A stretch of 64,000 nucleotides of DNA, taken from NCBI RefSeq assembly GCF_034137685.1, contig NZ_CP139418.1, positions 1,887,001 to 1,951,000 of the forward strand, written 5' to 3'. This DNA is from Streptococcus sp. S1 (GTDB lineage: Bacteria; Bacillota; Bacilli; Lactobacillales; Streptococcaceae). Shown piece by piece: positions 56,775 through 64,000 of this stretch. The notes beneath the pieces were generated by a model, which saw only the letters and a list, made by a program, of their open reading frames with translations, made no database searches and had not been told where the DNA came from. How positions within the stretch are numbered: position 1 is the first letter of the stretch; every line of letters starts with the position of its first letter. The position numbers and the translations under genes are program-made.

Positions 56775-57917
56775 TTAATCGACTTGCTCTTGACTACTTT
56801 CTACTTGGTCTTCAAAAGTTTCTTGAGCTACTTCCATTTCTTCGAACTCACTATCAGATTTGATGTCGATGCGGTAACCGGTCAAATGAGCAGCCAAACG
56901 AACGTTTTGACCACGACGACCGATGGCAAGAGATAATTTATTATCTGGTACCACAACGAGAGCATGTTTGCTATCTTCGTCATCAAAAATAACTTGGTCC
57001 ACTTCTGCAGGAGCGATCGCATTGTAGATAAATTCAGCTGGATCTGGAACCCACTCGATCACATCGATATTTTCTTCTGTCGGAACCATTCGGTCTAATT
57101 TTTGATCGTATCGAGCTGGGTGGAATTTGCTGGTAATCTTTTTAATGTTCGATCCACCACGACCAACGATCGTCCCAATCGCGTCTACGTTTGGATTATG
57201 GCTACGAACCGCAACTTTTGTACGATCTCCAGCTTCGCGCGCGACACTCATAATCTCAACAGTACCATCATAAACTTCAGGAATTTCTTGTTCCATCAAA
57301 CGTTTGATCATTTCAGGGTGGCTCCGACTAACAAAGACATTGACGCCACGTGGGTTATCTTCTACCTTGTAGACAAAAACTTCGATCCGGTCATGAGATT
57401 GGAATACCTCACCCGGGATTTGGTCTTGCTTAGACAATTGTGCTTCGATCGAACCAAGATTAACATAGATAAAACGATTATCAAAGCGCTCCACCGTTCC
57501 ACTCATGATTTCATTTTCATGCTCTTTATAAGTGTTATAGGTGATGGTGCGCGTTTGCTTCCGCATTTTTTCCATGATGGTTTGTTTGGCAGATTGAGCT
57601 GCTACGCGACCAAATTCAGCTGGTGCTTCTTCAAACTTGATCTTGTCACCCAACTCATAAGCAGAGCTAATGGCCAAGGCATCCTTCAAGCTGATTTCTA
57701 AACGGCTATCAAAGACCTCATCGACTACTTCACGAACCGTATAAACACGGAAATCTCCAGTTTTTTCATTGAATTCAATCGCTGCACTTTCTGATTGTCC
57801 ATAACGACGGCGATAAGCTGAACGCAATGATTCTGTGACTGCTTCGATGATATCTTCTTTTTTGATCCCTTTGTCTTCTTCCAAAATGCGGAAGGCTTCT
57901 AGCATTTCTTTACTCAT
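56775..57917 (-). CDS. nusA: Transcription elongation factor NusA
   Basis: A 380-residue RNA polymerase-binding factor that controls pausing, termination and antitermination. It has the N-terminal polymerase-binding domain (MSKEMLEAFRILEEDKGIKKEDIIEAVTESLRSAYRRRYG), an S1 domain (about 135-200, MSGTVERFDNRFIYVNLG) and two KH domains (VGRGGSNIKKI and AIGRRGQNVRLAAHLTGYRIDI). The Firmicute form lacks the two C-terminal acidic repeats of E. coli NusA, so the length is normal. GAGG precedes the ATG. Confidence 0.97.
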   Translation of the reverse strand: MSKEMLEAFRILEEDKGIKKEDIIEAVTESLRSAYRRRYGQSESAAIEFNEKTGDFRVYTVREVVDEVFDSRLEISLKDALAISSAYELGDKIKFEEAPAEFGRVAAQSAKQTIMEKMRKQTRTITYNTYKEHENEIMSGTVERFDNRFIYVNLGSIEAQLSKQDQIPGEVFQSHDRIEVFVYKVEDNPRGVNVFVSRSHPEMIKRLMEQEIPEVYDGTVEIMSVAREAGDRTKVAVRSHNPNVDAIGTIVGRGGSNIKKITSKFHPARYDQKLDRMVPTEENIDVIEWVPDPAEFIYNAIAPAEVDQVIFDDEDSKHALVVVPDNKLSLAIGRRGQNVRLAAHLTGYRIDIKSDSEFEEMEVAQETFEDQVESSQEQVD

Positions 57918-57961
57918 GTTTTTCTTGCCTCTTCTATAAAGGCATCCTTTCTTTCATTCTG

Positions 57962-58441
57962 TTACAATTTTACAGCCAACCTTGCTTTGGACACAAGGTT
58001 ATAAGGAATATCCACTGTTTTCTTTCGTGTTTTATCCATATACTCAATGGTCAAAACATCCTCTTCAAAACCTATTAGGTTCCCCTCAAAGACCTTTTGC
58101 TTTTCAACAGCCTTGTACAAGCTAATATTGACGTACTTACCAACAGCTCCCTCGAGTGCTTCCTTGGTTTTCAAAGGTCTCTCCAAGCCAGGACTGGTGA
58201 CTTCTAAAAAGTACTGTTCTGGAAATGGGTCTGGTTTGATTTGATCCAATAGCGGACTGATGATTTCTGTCAAATCCGCTGTATCATTCAGTGTGATTCC
58301 TTCTGGTTTGTCTACGAAAATGCTTAAGACGTAGTCACCACCCATTTTGCCATATTCAACATCGACCAATTCAAATGGTTCCTTTATAGCTGGCTGAATC
58401 ACTTCTGTTACTAAGTCAACAATCGTTGCGATGGTTGCCAC
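57962..58441 (-). CDS. rimP: Ribosome maturation factor RimP
   Basis: A 159-residue protein needed for assembly of the 30S subunit. Family motifs are [45 protein letters not shown] and [15 protein letters not shown]. It heads the rimP-nusA-rnpM-ylxQ-infB-rbfA operon. The start is a GTG at 58441 by alignment with pneumococcal RimP. GAGGAG abuts it with no spacing, so initiation must be unusual or the true start a few codons on. A hairpin (58455-58480) lies just upstream in the leader. Confidence 0.93.
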   Translation of the reverse strand: MATIATIVDLVTEVIQPAIKEPFELVDVEYGKMGGDYVLSIFVDKPEGITLNDTADLTEIISPLLDQIKPDPFPEQYFLEVTSPGLERPLKTKEALEGAVGKYVNISLYKAVEKQKVFEGNLIGFEEDVLTIEYMDKTRKKTVDIPYNLVSKARLAVKL

Positions 58442-58454
58442 CTCCTCATAGATA

Positions 58455-58480
58455 AGAGGCGAAGATATTTCCCCGCCTCT
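58455..58480 (-). promoter_or_regulatory. Leader hairpin in front of rimP
   Basis: AGAGGCG/CGCCTCT (58455-58461 with 58474-58480) lies 14-39 nt before the GTG, with no U tract. It may affect translation of rimP or operon transcription. Confidence 0.45.
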
Positions 58481-58501
58481 CCTTTTCTATTCATTTAGTG
58501 T

Positions 58502-58530
58502 ATTATAGCACGATTCCCCAACGATTGCAA
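58502..58530 (-). promoter_or_regulatory. Promoter of the rimP-nusA-infB operon
   Basis: Minus strand TTGCAA (58525-58530), 17-nt spacer, TATAAT (58502-58507) with a TGC extension, directly after the trmB stop codon. Confidence 0.75.
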
Positions 58531-58538
58531 GGAATATG

Positions 58539-59174
58539 CTAAAACTGTGCTTCTACACGGTAAATGACCTGACCTTTACTTGAGAACTTCTTCTCATATT
58601 CGGTCATGACATTCCCCTCGAAATCACTAGCATGAAGGTCCAACCAGACTCCCTTCAAAGTCATTCCATATTGCGAAAAGCTCACCAAACTGTATTCAAA
58701 CAAACCTCGGTTGTCTGTTTTAAAGTGAATCTCCCCATGTTCTGGAAGAATTTGTTTAAAGGTGTCTAGGAAGGTCTTGTAAGTCAAGCGACGTTTTTCA
58801 TGACGTTTCTTTGGCCATGGATCTGAAAAATTCAGATAGAGTTGATCAATTTCACCATCTTCAAAATAGTTGGTCAAGCTATCCCCATCTACCCAAAGCA
58901 ATTTAATGTTAGGAACATCAGCTTCTAAGACCTTATCTAAAGCATAGCTCAAGACCGATTTTTGAATATCAATTCCGATGTAGTTGATCTCTGGATTGGC
59001 CTTAGCCATCCCAGTAATAAAGGCTCCTTTTCCACTTCCCACTTCAATATGGATGGGGTGGTCATTTCCGAAAATCCCATGCCATTTTCCCTTAGCATCT
59101 TCTGGATTTAGGACCACATATTGTGGATTGGCTTCTAGTAATTCTGTCGCTCCTTTACGATTTCTAACTCTCAT
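58539..59174 (-). CDS. trmB: tRNA (guanine-N7)-methyltransferase
   Basis: A 211-residue SAM enzyme that makes m7G46 in tRNA variable loops. It shows the SAM loop [15 protein letters not shown], then [16 protein letters not shown], and the family motif [21 protein letters not shown] followed by [14 protein letters not shown]. Length is normal. It overlaps ccrZ by 4 nt. Confidence 0.96.
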   Translation of the reverse strand: MRVRNRKGATELLEANPQYVVLNPEDAKGKWHGIFGNDHPIHIEVGSGKGAFITGMAKANPEINYIGIDIQKSVLSYALDKVLEADVPNIKLLWVDGDSLTNYFEDGEIDQLYLNFSDPWPKKRHEKRRLTYKTFLDTFKQILPEHGEIHFKTDNRGLFEYSLVSFSQYGMTLKGVWLDLHASDFEGNVMTEYEKKFSSKGQVIYRVEAQF

Positions 59175-59965
59175 ATTTCCTTTCCATATTTCAACCGGAA
59201 ATTGCGCAGAGCATAGATCTCGCGATTGACATTTTCTAAATCATTATTTTCATAGTATTTAGCAATTTGCCACAAGAAGGAGTATTGACCAAACCAATAG
59301 AGTTTATCAAACACCTTTTGGTTGTACTTGTAACCATAATAACCTAACCAATCGCGCCAATTGGAATCTGGAATATAGTGACTCAAGATATGCGCCACAT
59401 CCAACATCCTGTCAGTTAAACGAACGGAATCCCAATCGACTAGATAAATCAAGCCGCTCTCTGTCTCAATCCAGTTACTATGACGGACATCCCCATGGAC
59501 GATCGTCGCATAATCCTCCCGAAAGGCTGGCACTGTCTTCCGTAAATTCTTTACGACTGATTGGATGTAGTGGTTCTGACGTAGGGCAATTGGCAACCGG
59601 TTACTCCAAGAATTGAGTAACTCTAAAGGAGATTCCACAGGATACCCAAGTTTCTTTAATTGGGTCATCAAAGGTCTAGAACGGTGCAATCTCGTTAAAA
59701 TATTGACCACTTGTTTTTTTGACATTCCATTTGGCGTGAGAATCTCCCCATTCAACCATTCTTGGGCACTCATCACATTTCCATCTGGCAAACGTCGACT
59801 CCATAACAATTGAGGAGCAATCTGTTCTTTTGCTAGACCCGCAAGGATTGGGGTCGTATTCATTTTTACAAAAACGCGCCCACCATCTGGGTAGGTCCCC
59901 ATGTAGGCCTTCCCACTCTTCCCAGGAATTGGGGTGAGGCTTAGCTCTTTTTCATTCGAGTCCAT
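59171..59965 (-). CDS. ccrZ: Cell-cycle regulator CcrZ (APH/choline kinase-fold)
   Basis: A 264-residue protein with a choline/aminoglycoside kinase fold: glycine-rich [25 protein letters not shown] at the start, catalytic HGDVRHSNW and the metal motif VDWDSV. In pneumococcus CcrZ couples FtsZ-ring assembly to DnaA-driven replication initiation and also phosphorylates ribosides. The start at 59965 ([18 protein letters not shown]) follows GGAGG and matches the recalled pneumococcal N-terminus; the frame opening at 60022 overlaps pptB and is rejected. Confidence 0.92.
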   Translation of the reverse strand: MDSNEKELSLTPIPGKSGKAYMGTYPDGGRVFVKMNTTPILAGLAKEQIAPQLLWSRRLPDGNVMSAQEWLNGEILTPNGMSKKQVVNILTRLHRSRPLMTQLKKLGYPVESPLELLNSWSNRLPIALRQNHYIQSVVKNLRKTVPAFREDYATIVHGDVRHSNWIETESGLIYLVDWDSVRLTDRMLDVAHILSHYIPDSNWRDWLGYYGYKYNQKVFDKLYWFGQYSFLWQIAKYYENNDLENVNREIYALRNFRLKYGKEI

Positions 59966-60005
59966 CTTTTCCTCCGTAAAAAGTTTCCAATCTATTTTAC
60001 TAATT

Positions 60006-61061
60006 TTAACGACTTTCGTCAACCAAGCGCGCCATTTTAAATGGAAGATAGAGCAGGGTTAAAGCAACTGTATAAGCTAATAAGCCTAGTAACAGGACTT
60101 TATCTGATATAAAGACCAGGCCAATTCCCCCTTCTATCACCGTTATCATCCCCATGACCAGCTGAATCGTTTTATTTAACCCTGCCTTTTTACTGCCCCT
60201 TTTCATCGGGAAAAGAAGGGTCAACGGTTGGTAATCAAAAGCACTATAAAGCCCCAGTAATTGAAAAATAATTAAGTAATTGAGCAAGGCTACAAGCGCA
60301 ATCACCACGAGAGGTTGAGGAATAAAGATCATGGCAAGAATGGAAAGAGCCAAGAGCCGTAGGGTCATAGAGAAAATATCTCCATTCCGTAGGAAGGAGC
60401 GCATATACAAGTGAAGCCAAGTATTCCCATGTGTTTTGGGAAGAAGCCCTAAGAAACCATCCAAGTAAGCTCTTCTTTTAACACTGTTGGTAATGCCTTT
60501 CACCGTTGTAAACAAGGCAAAGAAACGAAGAATCAATTGTTTCCTTGCATTCTCACGAGCAATGGCCAAGGTCCAATTCAAATTTCCATCCTGGTAGAAA
60601 CGCGCTTCCTTCCAGCTAAAAACAGCCCCTTTAGCCACCCCTAAGACAAGGATATAGGCTACAATAGCAAGGTTACCCAGCCCCGTTGCCAGAAGAAGAG
60701 GCACAAATAATAGAAGGATAACACTTTGAATCAAAAGCCAAAATACAAAAGACTTCCTGACCTGCCCTTTGATATAGTTTTTCACTTCCTCTTCCTTTAC
60801 CAAAAGGAATAAAGCATCGGGCTTCTCTAAGTAGGTCGCAATAGAGCCTATCGGAACCAAGAGGAGCAAACCAATCATGAGACTCCAGCGGATCAGGCTT
60901 GTATCTTTGGGGAGATCTTGTAAGAATTGGCTGTATTGAACCGCCAAAAATCCTATGAAAATCAGCATAAAGAGGACGAAATGATCATTGAGAACATAGC
61001 GACTATATTTTACACATTGAGTTCGAAACGTTTCTTGCCGTTTTTTCATCAACTCTTTCAT
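60006..61061 (-). CDS. pptB: EcsB-type ABC transporter permease PptB
   Basis: A 351-residue membrane protein with about seven to eight helices and the EcsB family pattern. Together with PptA it forms the exporter which, in streptococci, releases short unmodified signalling peptides (Rgg-associated SHP and similar pheromones) and affects bacteriocin and competence signalling. The identity rests on the family, the partner ATPase and the neighbouring hit gene, as in pneumococcus. It overlaps pptA by 4 nt. No obvious pheromone gene lies nearby. Confidence 0.85.
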   Translation of the reverse strand: MKELMKKRQETFRTQCVKYSRYVLNDHFVLFMLIFIGFLAVQYSQFLQDLPKDTSLIRWSLMIGLLLLVPIGSIATYLEKPDALFLLVKEEEVKNYIKGQVRKSFVFWLLIQSVILLLFVPLLLATGLGNLAIVAYILVLGVAKGAVFSWKEARFYQDGNLNWTLAIARENARKQLILRFFALFTTVKGITNSVKRRAYLDGFLGLLPKTHGNTWLHLYMRSFLRNGDIFSMTLRLLALSILAMIFIPQPLVVIALVALLNYLIIFQLLGLYSAFDYQPLTLLFPMKRGSKKAGLNKTIQLVMGMITVIEGGIGLVFISDKVLLLGLLAYTVALTLLYLPFKMARLVDESR

Positions 61062-61789
61062 GCTGTTTCCTCTTCTGTCAAGGTCATGTAGATATCATTT
61101 AGACTTGCTTTCTCATCCTCAAAAGTTGAACGCAACTCATCTAAGGTCCCTTTTGCTCGAATCTGCCCCTTATGGAGGATTACAAAACCATCACACATCT
61201 TTTCAGCCGAATCCAGAACGTGGGTACTCATCAAAATCGATTTTCCTTTTGCTTTCTCATCTGCCAATAACTGAATCAAATCTGCAATCGCAACAGGATC
61301 CAATCCCAAAAAGGGTTCATCGACAATATAAAGACTTGGATCCACTGCATAGGCACAAATAATCATGACCTTTTGCTTCATCCCTTTTGAAAACTGGGTC
61401 GGGAACCAATCTAATTTTTCAGCCAAACGAAATCGTTCCAACAAAGGCTGGACGCGCACCATGACCTGATCCATGTCTAAATCATAGGCCATAGCTACGG
61501 TCTCGATATGCTCTCTCAAGGTTAATTCTTCATATAGGCTAGGAGTTTCTGGAATATAGCCGATTTTTTTACGATAGTCAGTTGGAGCTTCTGGAAGACT
61601 CAAGCCGTCAATCCGTACTTCCCCAGCATAAGGATGCAGGAGACCAATAATTTCATTAATCGTGGTTGACTTCCCAGCTCCATTTAGTCCAATCAAACCA
61701 ATCAGTTGGCCATCCGGAACTGAAAAACTCACCTCTTTCAGGACAGGGATATTGACATAGCCCCCTGTCAACTTGTTGATTTCTAACAT
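61058..61789 (-). CDS. pptA: ABC transporter ATPase PptA (EcsA-like)
   Basis: A 243-residue ABC ATPase. Walker A is LIGLNGAGKSTTINEI, the signature is QFSKGMKQKVMI (the SKGMKQK variant usual for this family), Walker B is LYIVDEPFLGLDP and the switch histidine is in LMSTHVLDSAEKM. It powers PptB in peptide-pheromone export. CGGAG precedes the ATG. It is divergent from hit, with 67 bp between the starts. Confidence 0.88.
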   Translation of the reverse strand: MLEINKLTGGYVNIPVLKEVSFSVPDGQLIGLIGLNGAGKSTTINEIIGLLHPYAGEVRIDGLSLPEAPTDYRKKIGYIPETPSLYEELTLREHIETVAMAYDLDMDQVMVRVQPLLERFRLAEKLDWFPTQFSKGMKQKVMIICAYAVDPSLYIVDEPFLGLDPVAIADLIQLLADEKAKGKSILMSTHVLDSAEKMCDGFVILHKGQIRAKGTLDELRSTFEDEKASLNDIYMTLTEEETA

Positions 61790-61804
61790 ATTTTCTCCGA
61801 TTTC

Positions 61805-61813
61805 TGGTATAAT
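61805..61813 (+). promoter_or_regulatory. Extended -10 promoter of hit
   Basis: TGGTATAAT (TATAAT at 61808-61813) with no good -35 box at standard distance. The facing sequence GTTATAAT on the minus strand (61822-61827) may serve pptA. Confidence 0.5.
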
Positions 61814-61856
61814 GTTCTTATATTATAACAAAATTTAGTCTAAATGAGGTGTATTT

Positions 61857-62270
61857 ATGGTTGACGATTGTATTTTTTGTAAGATTATAGCTGGCGACAT
61901 TCCTTCCTCCAAAGTCTATGAGGACGAGGAAGTCCTCGCATTTTTGGACATCTCTCAGGTTACACCAGGTCATACGTTAGTAGTTCCAAAAAAACACGCT
62001 CGCAACCTCTTAGAGATGGACGAAACCGCCACAGCTCAACTATTTGCACGTGTTTCTATAGTTGCTAAAAAAGTAGAAGCTGCTACCCAAGCTAAGGGAA
62101 TGAATATCATCAGCAACATGGAAGAGGTTTCTGGACAAACCGTATTTCACACACATGTCCACATTATCCCTCGCTATTCCGATCAAGATGAGCTTGCCAT
62201 TTCTTTTACTGAACACGAGCCTAATTTTGAACAACTAGCAGTTCTCGCAGAAACCATCAAAAACAGTTAA
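61857..62270 (+). CDS. hit: HIT-family nucleotide hydrolase (HinT-like)
   Basis: A 137-residue protein with CIFCKIIAGDIPSSKVYEDE at the start and the histidine triad HTHVHI near residue 100. HinT-type enzymes cleave adenosine phosphoramidates; the natural substrate in streptococci is uncertain. TGAGGT precedes the ATG. It is followed after 12 bp by a coiled-coil membrane protein gene and shares a terminator with it. Confidence 0.94.
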   Translation: MVDDCIFCKIIAGDIPSSKVYEDEEVLAFLDISQVTPGHTLVVPKKHARNLLEMDETATAQLFARVSIVAKKVEAATQAKGMNIISNMEEVSGQTVFHTHVHIIPRYSDQDELAISFTEHEPNFEQLAVLAETIKNS

Positions 62271-62282
62271 AAAGGAGGCCAT

Positions 62283-62573
62283 ATGAAACTCAAAAATCTC
62301 TTTTGGTTTGCAACAGGAGCTAGCATTAGCTACCACCTAGTAAAAAACCGCAAAGAAATTAAAACAGAGGTGACTGAATCCAGCCAATTGGTCAAGGGAA
62401 TTCAAGATAACCTAGCAAAAATCCAACGCAATCTGGATATTATCCAAGACCAAAAAACCAATCTTCAAGAATTGGTAACGGATTTCCAATACAAGACCAA
62501 ACTATTTAGTCAACAAGCAACAGCCTCTCTAAAAGAAATTCAAGACATCTGGCAACCAAGTAAAAACGATTGA
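62283..62573 (+). CDS. Membrane-anchored coiled-coil protein, unknown function
   Basis: A 96-residue protein. Residues 5-18 form a short hydrophobic segment (LFWFATGASISYHL), and the rest is a helical, Gln/Lys/Asp-rich chain with heptad-like spacing (ESSQLVKGIQDNLAKIQRNLDIIQDQKTNLQELV). It resembles small YtxH-like anchored proteins but I do not recognise a named family. AAAGGAGG precedes the ATG. It is cotranscribed with hit, as in pneumococcus. Its stop codon lies in the terminator stem. Confidence 0.85.
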   Translation: MKLKNLFWFATGASISYHLVKNRKEIKTEVTESSQLVKGIQDNLAKIQRNLDIIQDQKTNLQELVTDFQYKTKLFSQQATASLKEIQDIWQPSKND

Positions 62574-62593
62574 GAAAACTCAATCGTTTTTTT
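62563..62593. terminator. hit operon terminator
   Basis: A 12-bp perfect stem (62563-62574 with 62579-62590) around AAAA and seven T in all. It lies between convergent units, and the A-rich left side lets it also end the LCP gene. Confidence 0.9.
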
Positions 62594-62594
62594 C

Positions 62595-63788
62595 TTATTC
62601 TGAAGGTACCGTAGGTGTCACACTGCTCGACTCTGTAGCTGCAGGGGCAACTGGCGTTACAGGAGCAACGGAACTTTGAGGTGTCACTACACCTGTATCC
62701 TGGGTTGATGGTACAACTGGTAGTTGGTTATACTCTTGGTAAACAGGTGCTTCCTCAGATGTTGCTACTGGAGTATCATTTTGAGAAGAAGAATTCTTCA
62801 ACTCTTCGTCTCCATCCAATAAGTAAGCATTTGTTTTCAGTGTTTTAATTTCTTTCTTTCCTAAAGCTTTGCGGATGATATTTTGAATTTTCAAGAGATG
62901 TTTTGAAGTGACAATCTGATAACTTCCACCATCTGCCAAGGTCGCATCTTCTCCTTTCAGCTGATACTGATGAATCGTTGAAAGGGCGTCTTTATATCCG
63001 AGTAATTGAAGAAGACTGTTGCTATCAAGTGAAATGTTGGTTTGCATATTGTCACTAACAGACTCAATAATTCCTTTGTAGTGACTCAAACTATTGAGGC
63101 TTAAAACTTTCTCAACAATTTTTTTAATCACTTCACGTTGGCGTTTTTGACGCCCATAGTCTCCTTCCGGGTCTTGGTAGCGCATCCGTGAGTAAACGAG
63201 TGCTTGGTCCCCATTAATTTCCTGACGTCCTGGTGCGATTTTAGCCGTATATTCTGGCTCATTTTCCTCAATCGAGATATCGAAGTCAAATGGATTGTTA
63301 ACCGTGATCCCACCAACCTTATCCACTAATTGAACCAATCCCTTCATATTGATCATGACATAGCGGTCAATATGGATATTCAAAAGATCTTGAATGGTCT
63401 TAATGGCTAACTTGGCACCACCTTGAGCATAAGCCGAATTCAATTTTGCTTGGACCGTTTCACCATCTGAAGTAATATTGGTTAGGATATCTCTTTCCAA
63501 GCTCGTCATGGTTGTTTCTTTTGTTTGAGGATTAACAGTCACCAAAATCATGGTATCACTATTTCCAGCCCAAGGATCTTCCCTAGAACCACTACCTGTA
63601 TCAACCCCCATCAAAAGGATGGTCATCGGCTTGTTTTCTGCAATGACATTGGTCTCATTTCCAAAGCTCTTATAGGTCTTACTGAGTGCCCCCGTCGTCT
63701 GATTAAGGATGGTAAGGCCATAGGCTCCGACCCCAATCACTGTTACCGTCAATAAGCTCAAAAACATCAAAATAATTTTTTTAACCAT
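62595..63788 (-). CDS. lytR: LytR-CpsA-Psr (LCP) family ligase
   Basis: A 397-residue membrane enzyme of the LCP family, which attaches wall teichoic acid or capsule-type polymers to peptidoglycan. It has one N-terminal helix (about 5-25), the LCP core ILLMGVDTGSG ... NSDTMILVTVNPQTKETTMTSLERDIL with the conserved Asp/Arg residues, YVMINMKGLVQLVDKVGGI and YSRMRYQDPEGDYGRQKRQREVI. The C-terminal 80 residues are a Pro/Ser/Thr-rich extracellular tail. The neighbour order, GNAT gene upstream, matches pneumococcal lytR. Confidence 0.92.
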   Translation of the reverse strand: MVKKIILMFLSLLTVTVIGVGAYGLTILNQTTGALSKTYKSFGNETNVIAENKPMTILLMGVDTGSGSREDPWAGNSDTMILVTVNPQTKETTMTSLERDILTNITSDGETVQAKLNSAYAQGGAKLAIKTIQDLLNIHIDRYVMINMKGLVQLVDKVGGITVNNPFDFDISIEENEPEYTAKIAPGRQEINGDQALVYSRMRYQDPEGDYGRQKRQREVIKKIVEKVLSLNSLSHYKGIIESVSDNMQTNISLDSNSLLQLLGYKDALSTIHQYQLKGEDATLADGGSYQIVTSKHLLKIQNIIRKALGKKEIKTLKTNAYLLDGDEELKNSSSQNDTPVATSEEAPVYQEYNQLPVVPSTQDTGVVTPQSSVAPVTPVAPAATESSSVTPTVPSE

Positions 63789-63801
63789 ATAGAATCTCTC
63801 T

Positions 63802-64000
63802 CTAATCTATCAGTTTCCCCATAAGGTAAACATCTAAAAATTCTCCTTCAGCTGAACAAGCTCCACGAGCTTGGCAACCTTCGATCTCAAAACCTAACTT
63901 TTTATACAGGTGAACCGCCCGTTCATTGCGCACTTGGACATTCAAGACTAGTTTCCGAAGAATACCGGTCGAGTGTGCCCACTCAATTCCTTCTTCCAGC
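63802..64000 (-). CDS. GNAT-family acetyltransferase (N-terminus outside window)
   Basis: The 65 visible C-terminal residues read LEEGIEWAHSTGILRKLVL...NERAVHLYKKLGFEIEGCQARG and end YLMGKLID. The N-x-x-A-x-x-L-Y-x-K-x-G-F segment is the classic GNAT motif B. The substrate is unknown. Its stop lies 13 nt before the lytR start, so the two are probably cotranscribed, as in pneumococcus where an acetyltransferase precedes lytR. Confidence 0.9.
   Translation of the reverse strand, partial: LEEGIEWAHSTGILRKLVLNVQVRNERAVHLYKKLGFEIEGCQARGACSAEGEFLDVYLMGKLID

Overview
This 64 kb window is chromosomal core DNA of a low-GC Streptococcus. Gene content and order match the mitis/sanguinis side of the genus: comFA-comFC next to hpf, a Cof-cyclophilin fusion followed by cvfD, liaFSR, phpP-stkP, gpsB-rnpB-rlmL-mapZ, recU-pbp1a, rsmH-ftsL-pbp2X-mraY, ccrZ-pptBA-hit. 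I cannot name the species from sequence alone. There is no prophage, insertion sequence, CRISPR array, tRNA or rRNA gene. Most genes lie on the minus strand.

Layout. 1-2.5 kb: hpf (cut by the window edge) and the late-competence comFA-comFC pair. 2.5-6 kb: yigZ, cysK, cvfD and the Cof-PPIase fusion. 6-10.9 kb: the LiaFSR envelope-stress system and a large secreted Tyr/Trp/Gly-rich protein with a degenerate CAP-like domain. 10.9-19.3 kb: the gmk-rpoZ-priA-fmt-rsmB-phpP-stkP run. 19.3-25.3 kb: rny, luxS, mapZ, rlmL, RNase P RNA and gpsB. 25.3-36.3 kb: a YpsA/DUF1273-family protein, recU-pbp1a, pepC, a GNAT enzyme, pncB-nadE, trxB and an amino-acid ABC transporter without its binding protein. 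36.4-44.7 kb: a DEAD-box helicase, the division/cell-wall cluster rsmH-ftsL-pbp2X-mraY, an unlisted 59-residue membrane protein, an amino-acid permease and a DUF896 protein. 44.7-48.2 kb: glyQS behind a T-box leader. 48.4-52.6 kb: an aldo/keto reductase, nagA and a Na/Pi transporter. 53-58.5 kb: the rimP-nusA-rnpM-ylxQ-infB-rbfA operon. 58.5-64 kb: trmB, ccrZ, pptAB, hit, a coiled-coil membrane protein, an LCP ligase and a partial GNAT gene.

How it fits together. Many genes serve growth and division of an ovococcus. StkP/PhpP, GpsB, MapZ, CcrZ, FtsL, PBP2x, PBP1a, MraY and an LCP enzyme form a large part of the septal machinery and its control, and LiaFSR watches the same envelope. A second group handles RNA: RNase Y, RNase P RNA, RnpM, CvfD, NusA, RimP, RsmB, RsmH, RlmL and TrmB. 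Signalling appears as LuxS, PptAB and the competence genes.

The most unusual material is non-coding. Two loci, 46798-46931 and 52830-52967, share the same closed four-stem (cloverleaf-like) design. Their stems differ in sequence but stay paired, while the loops and junctions are alike. The second copy sits between two exact 17-bp copies of a terminator arm. A different structured repeat lies downstream of luxS, and a reduced copy lies upstream of the GNAT gene near 30.9 kb. Other points of interest are the small membrane-protein gene with its own promoter and terminator, several starts placed 6-9 nt after a -10 box, and an identical cre/-10 core in front of hpf and nagA.
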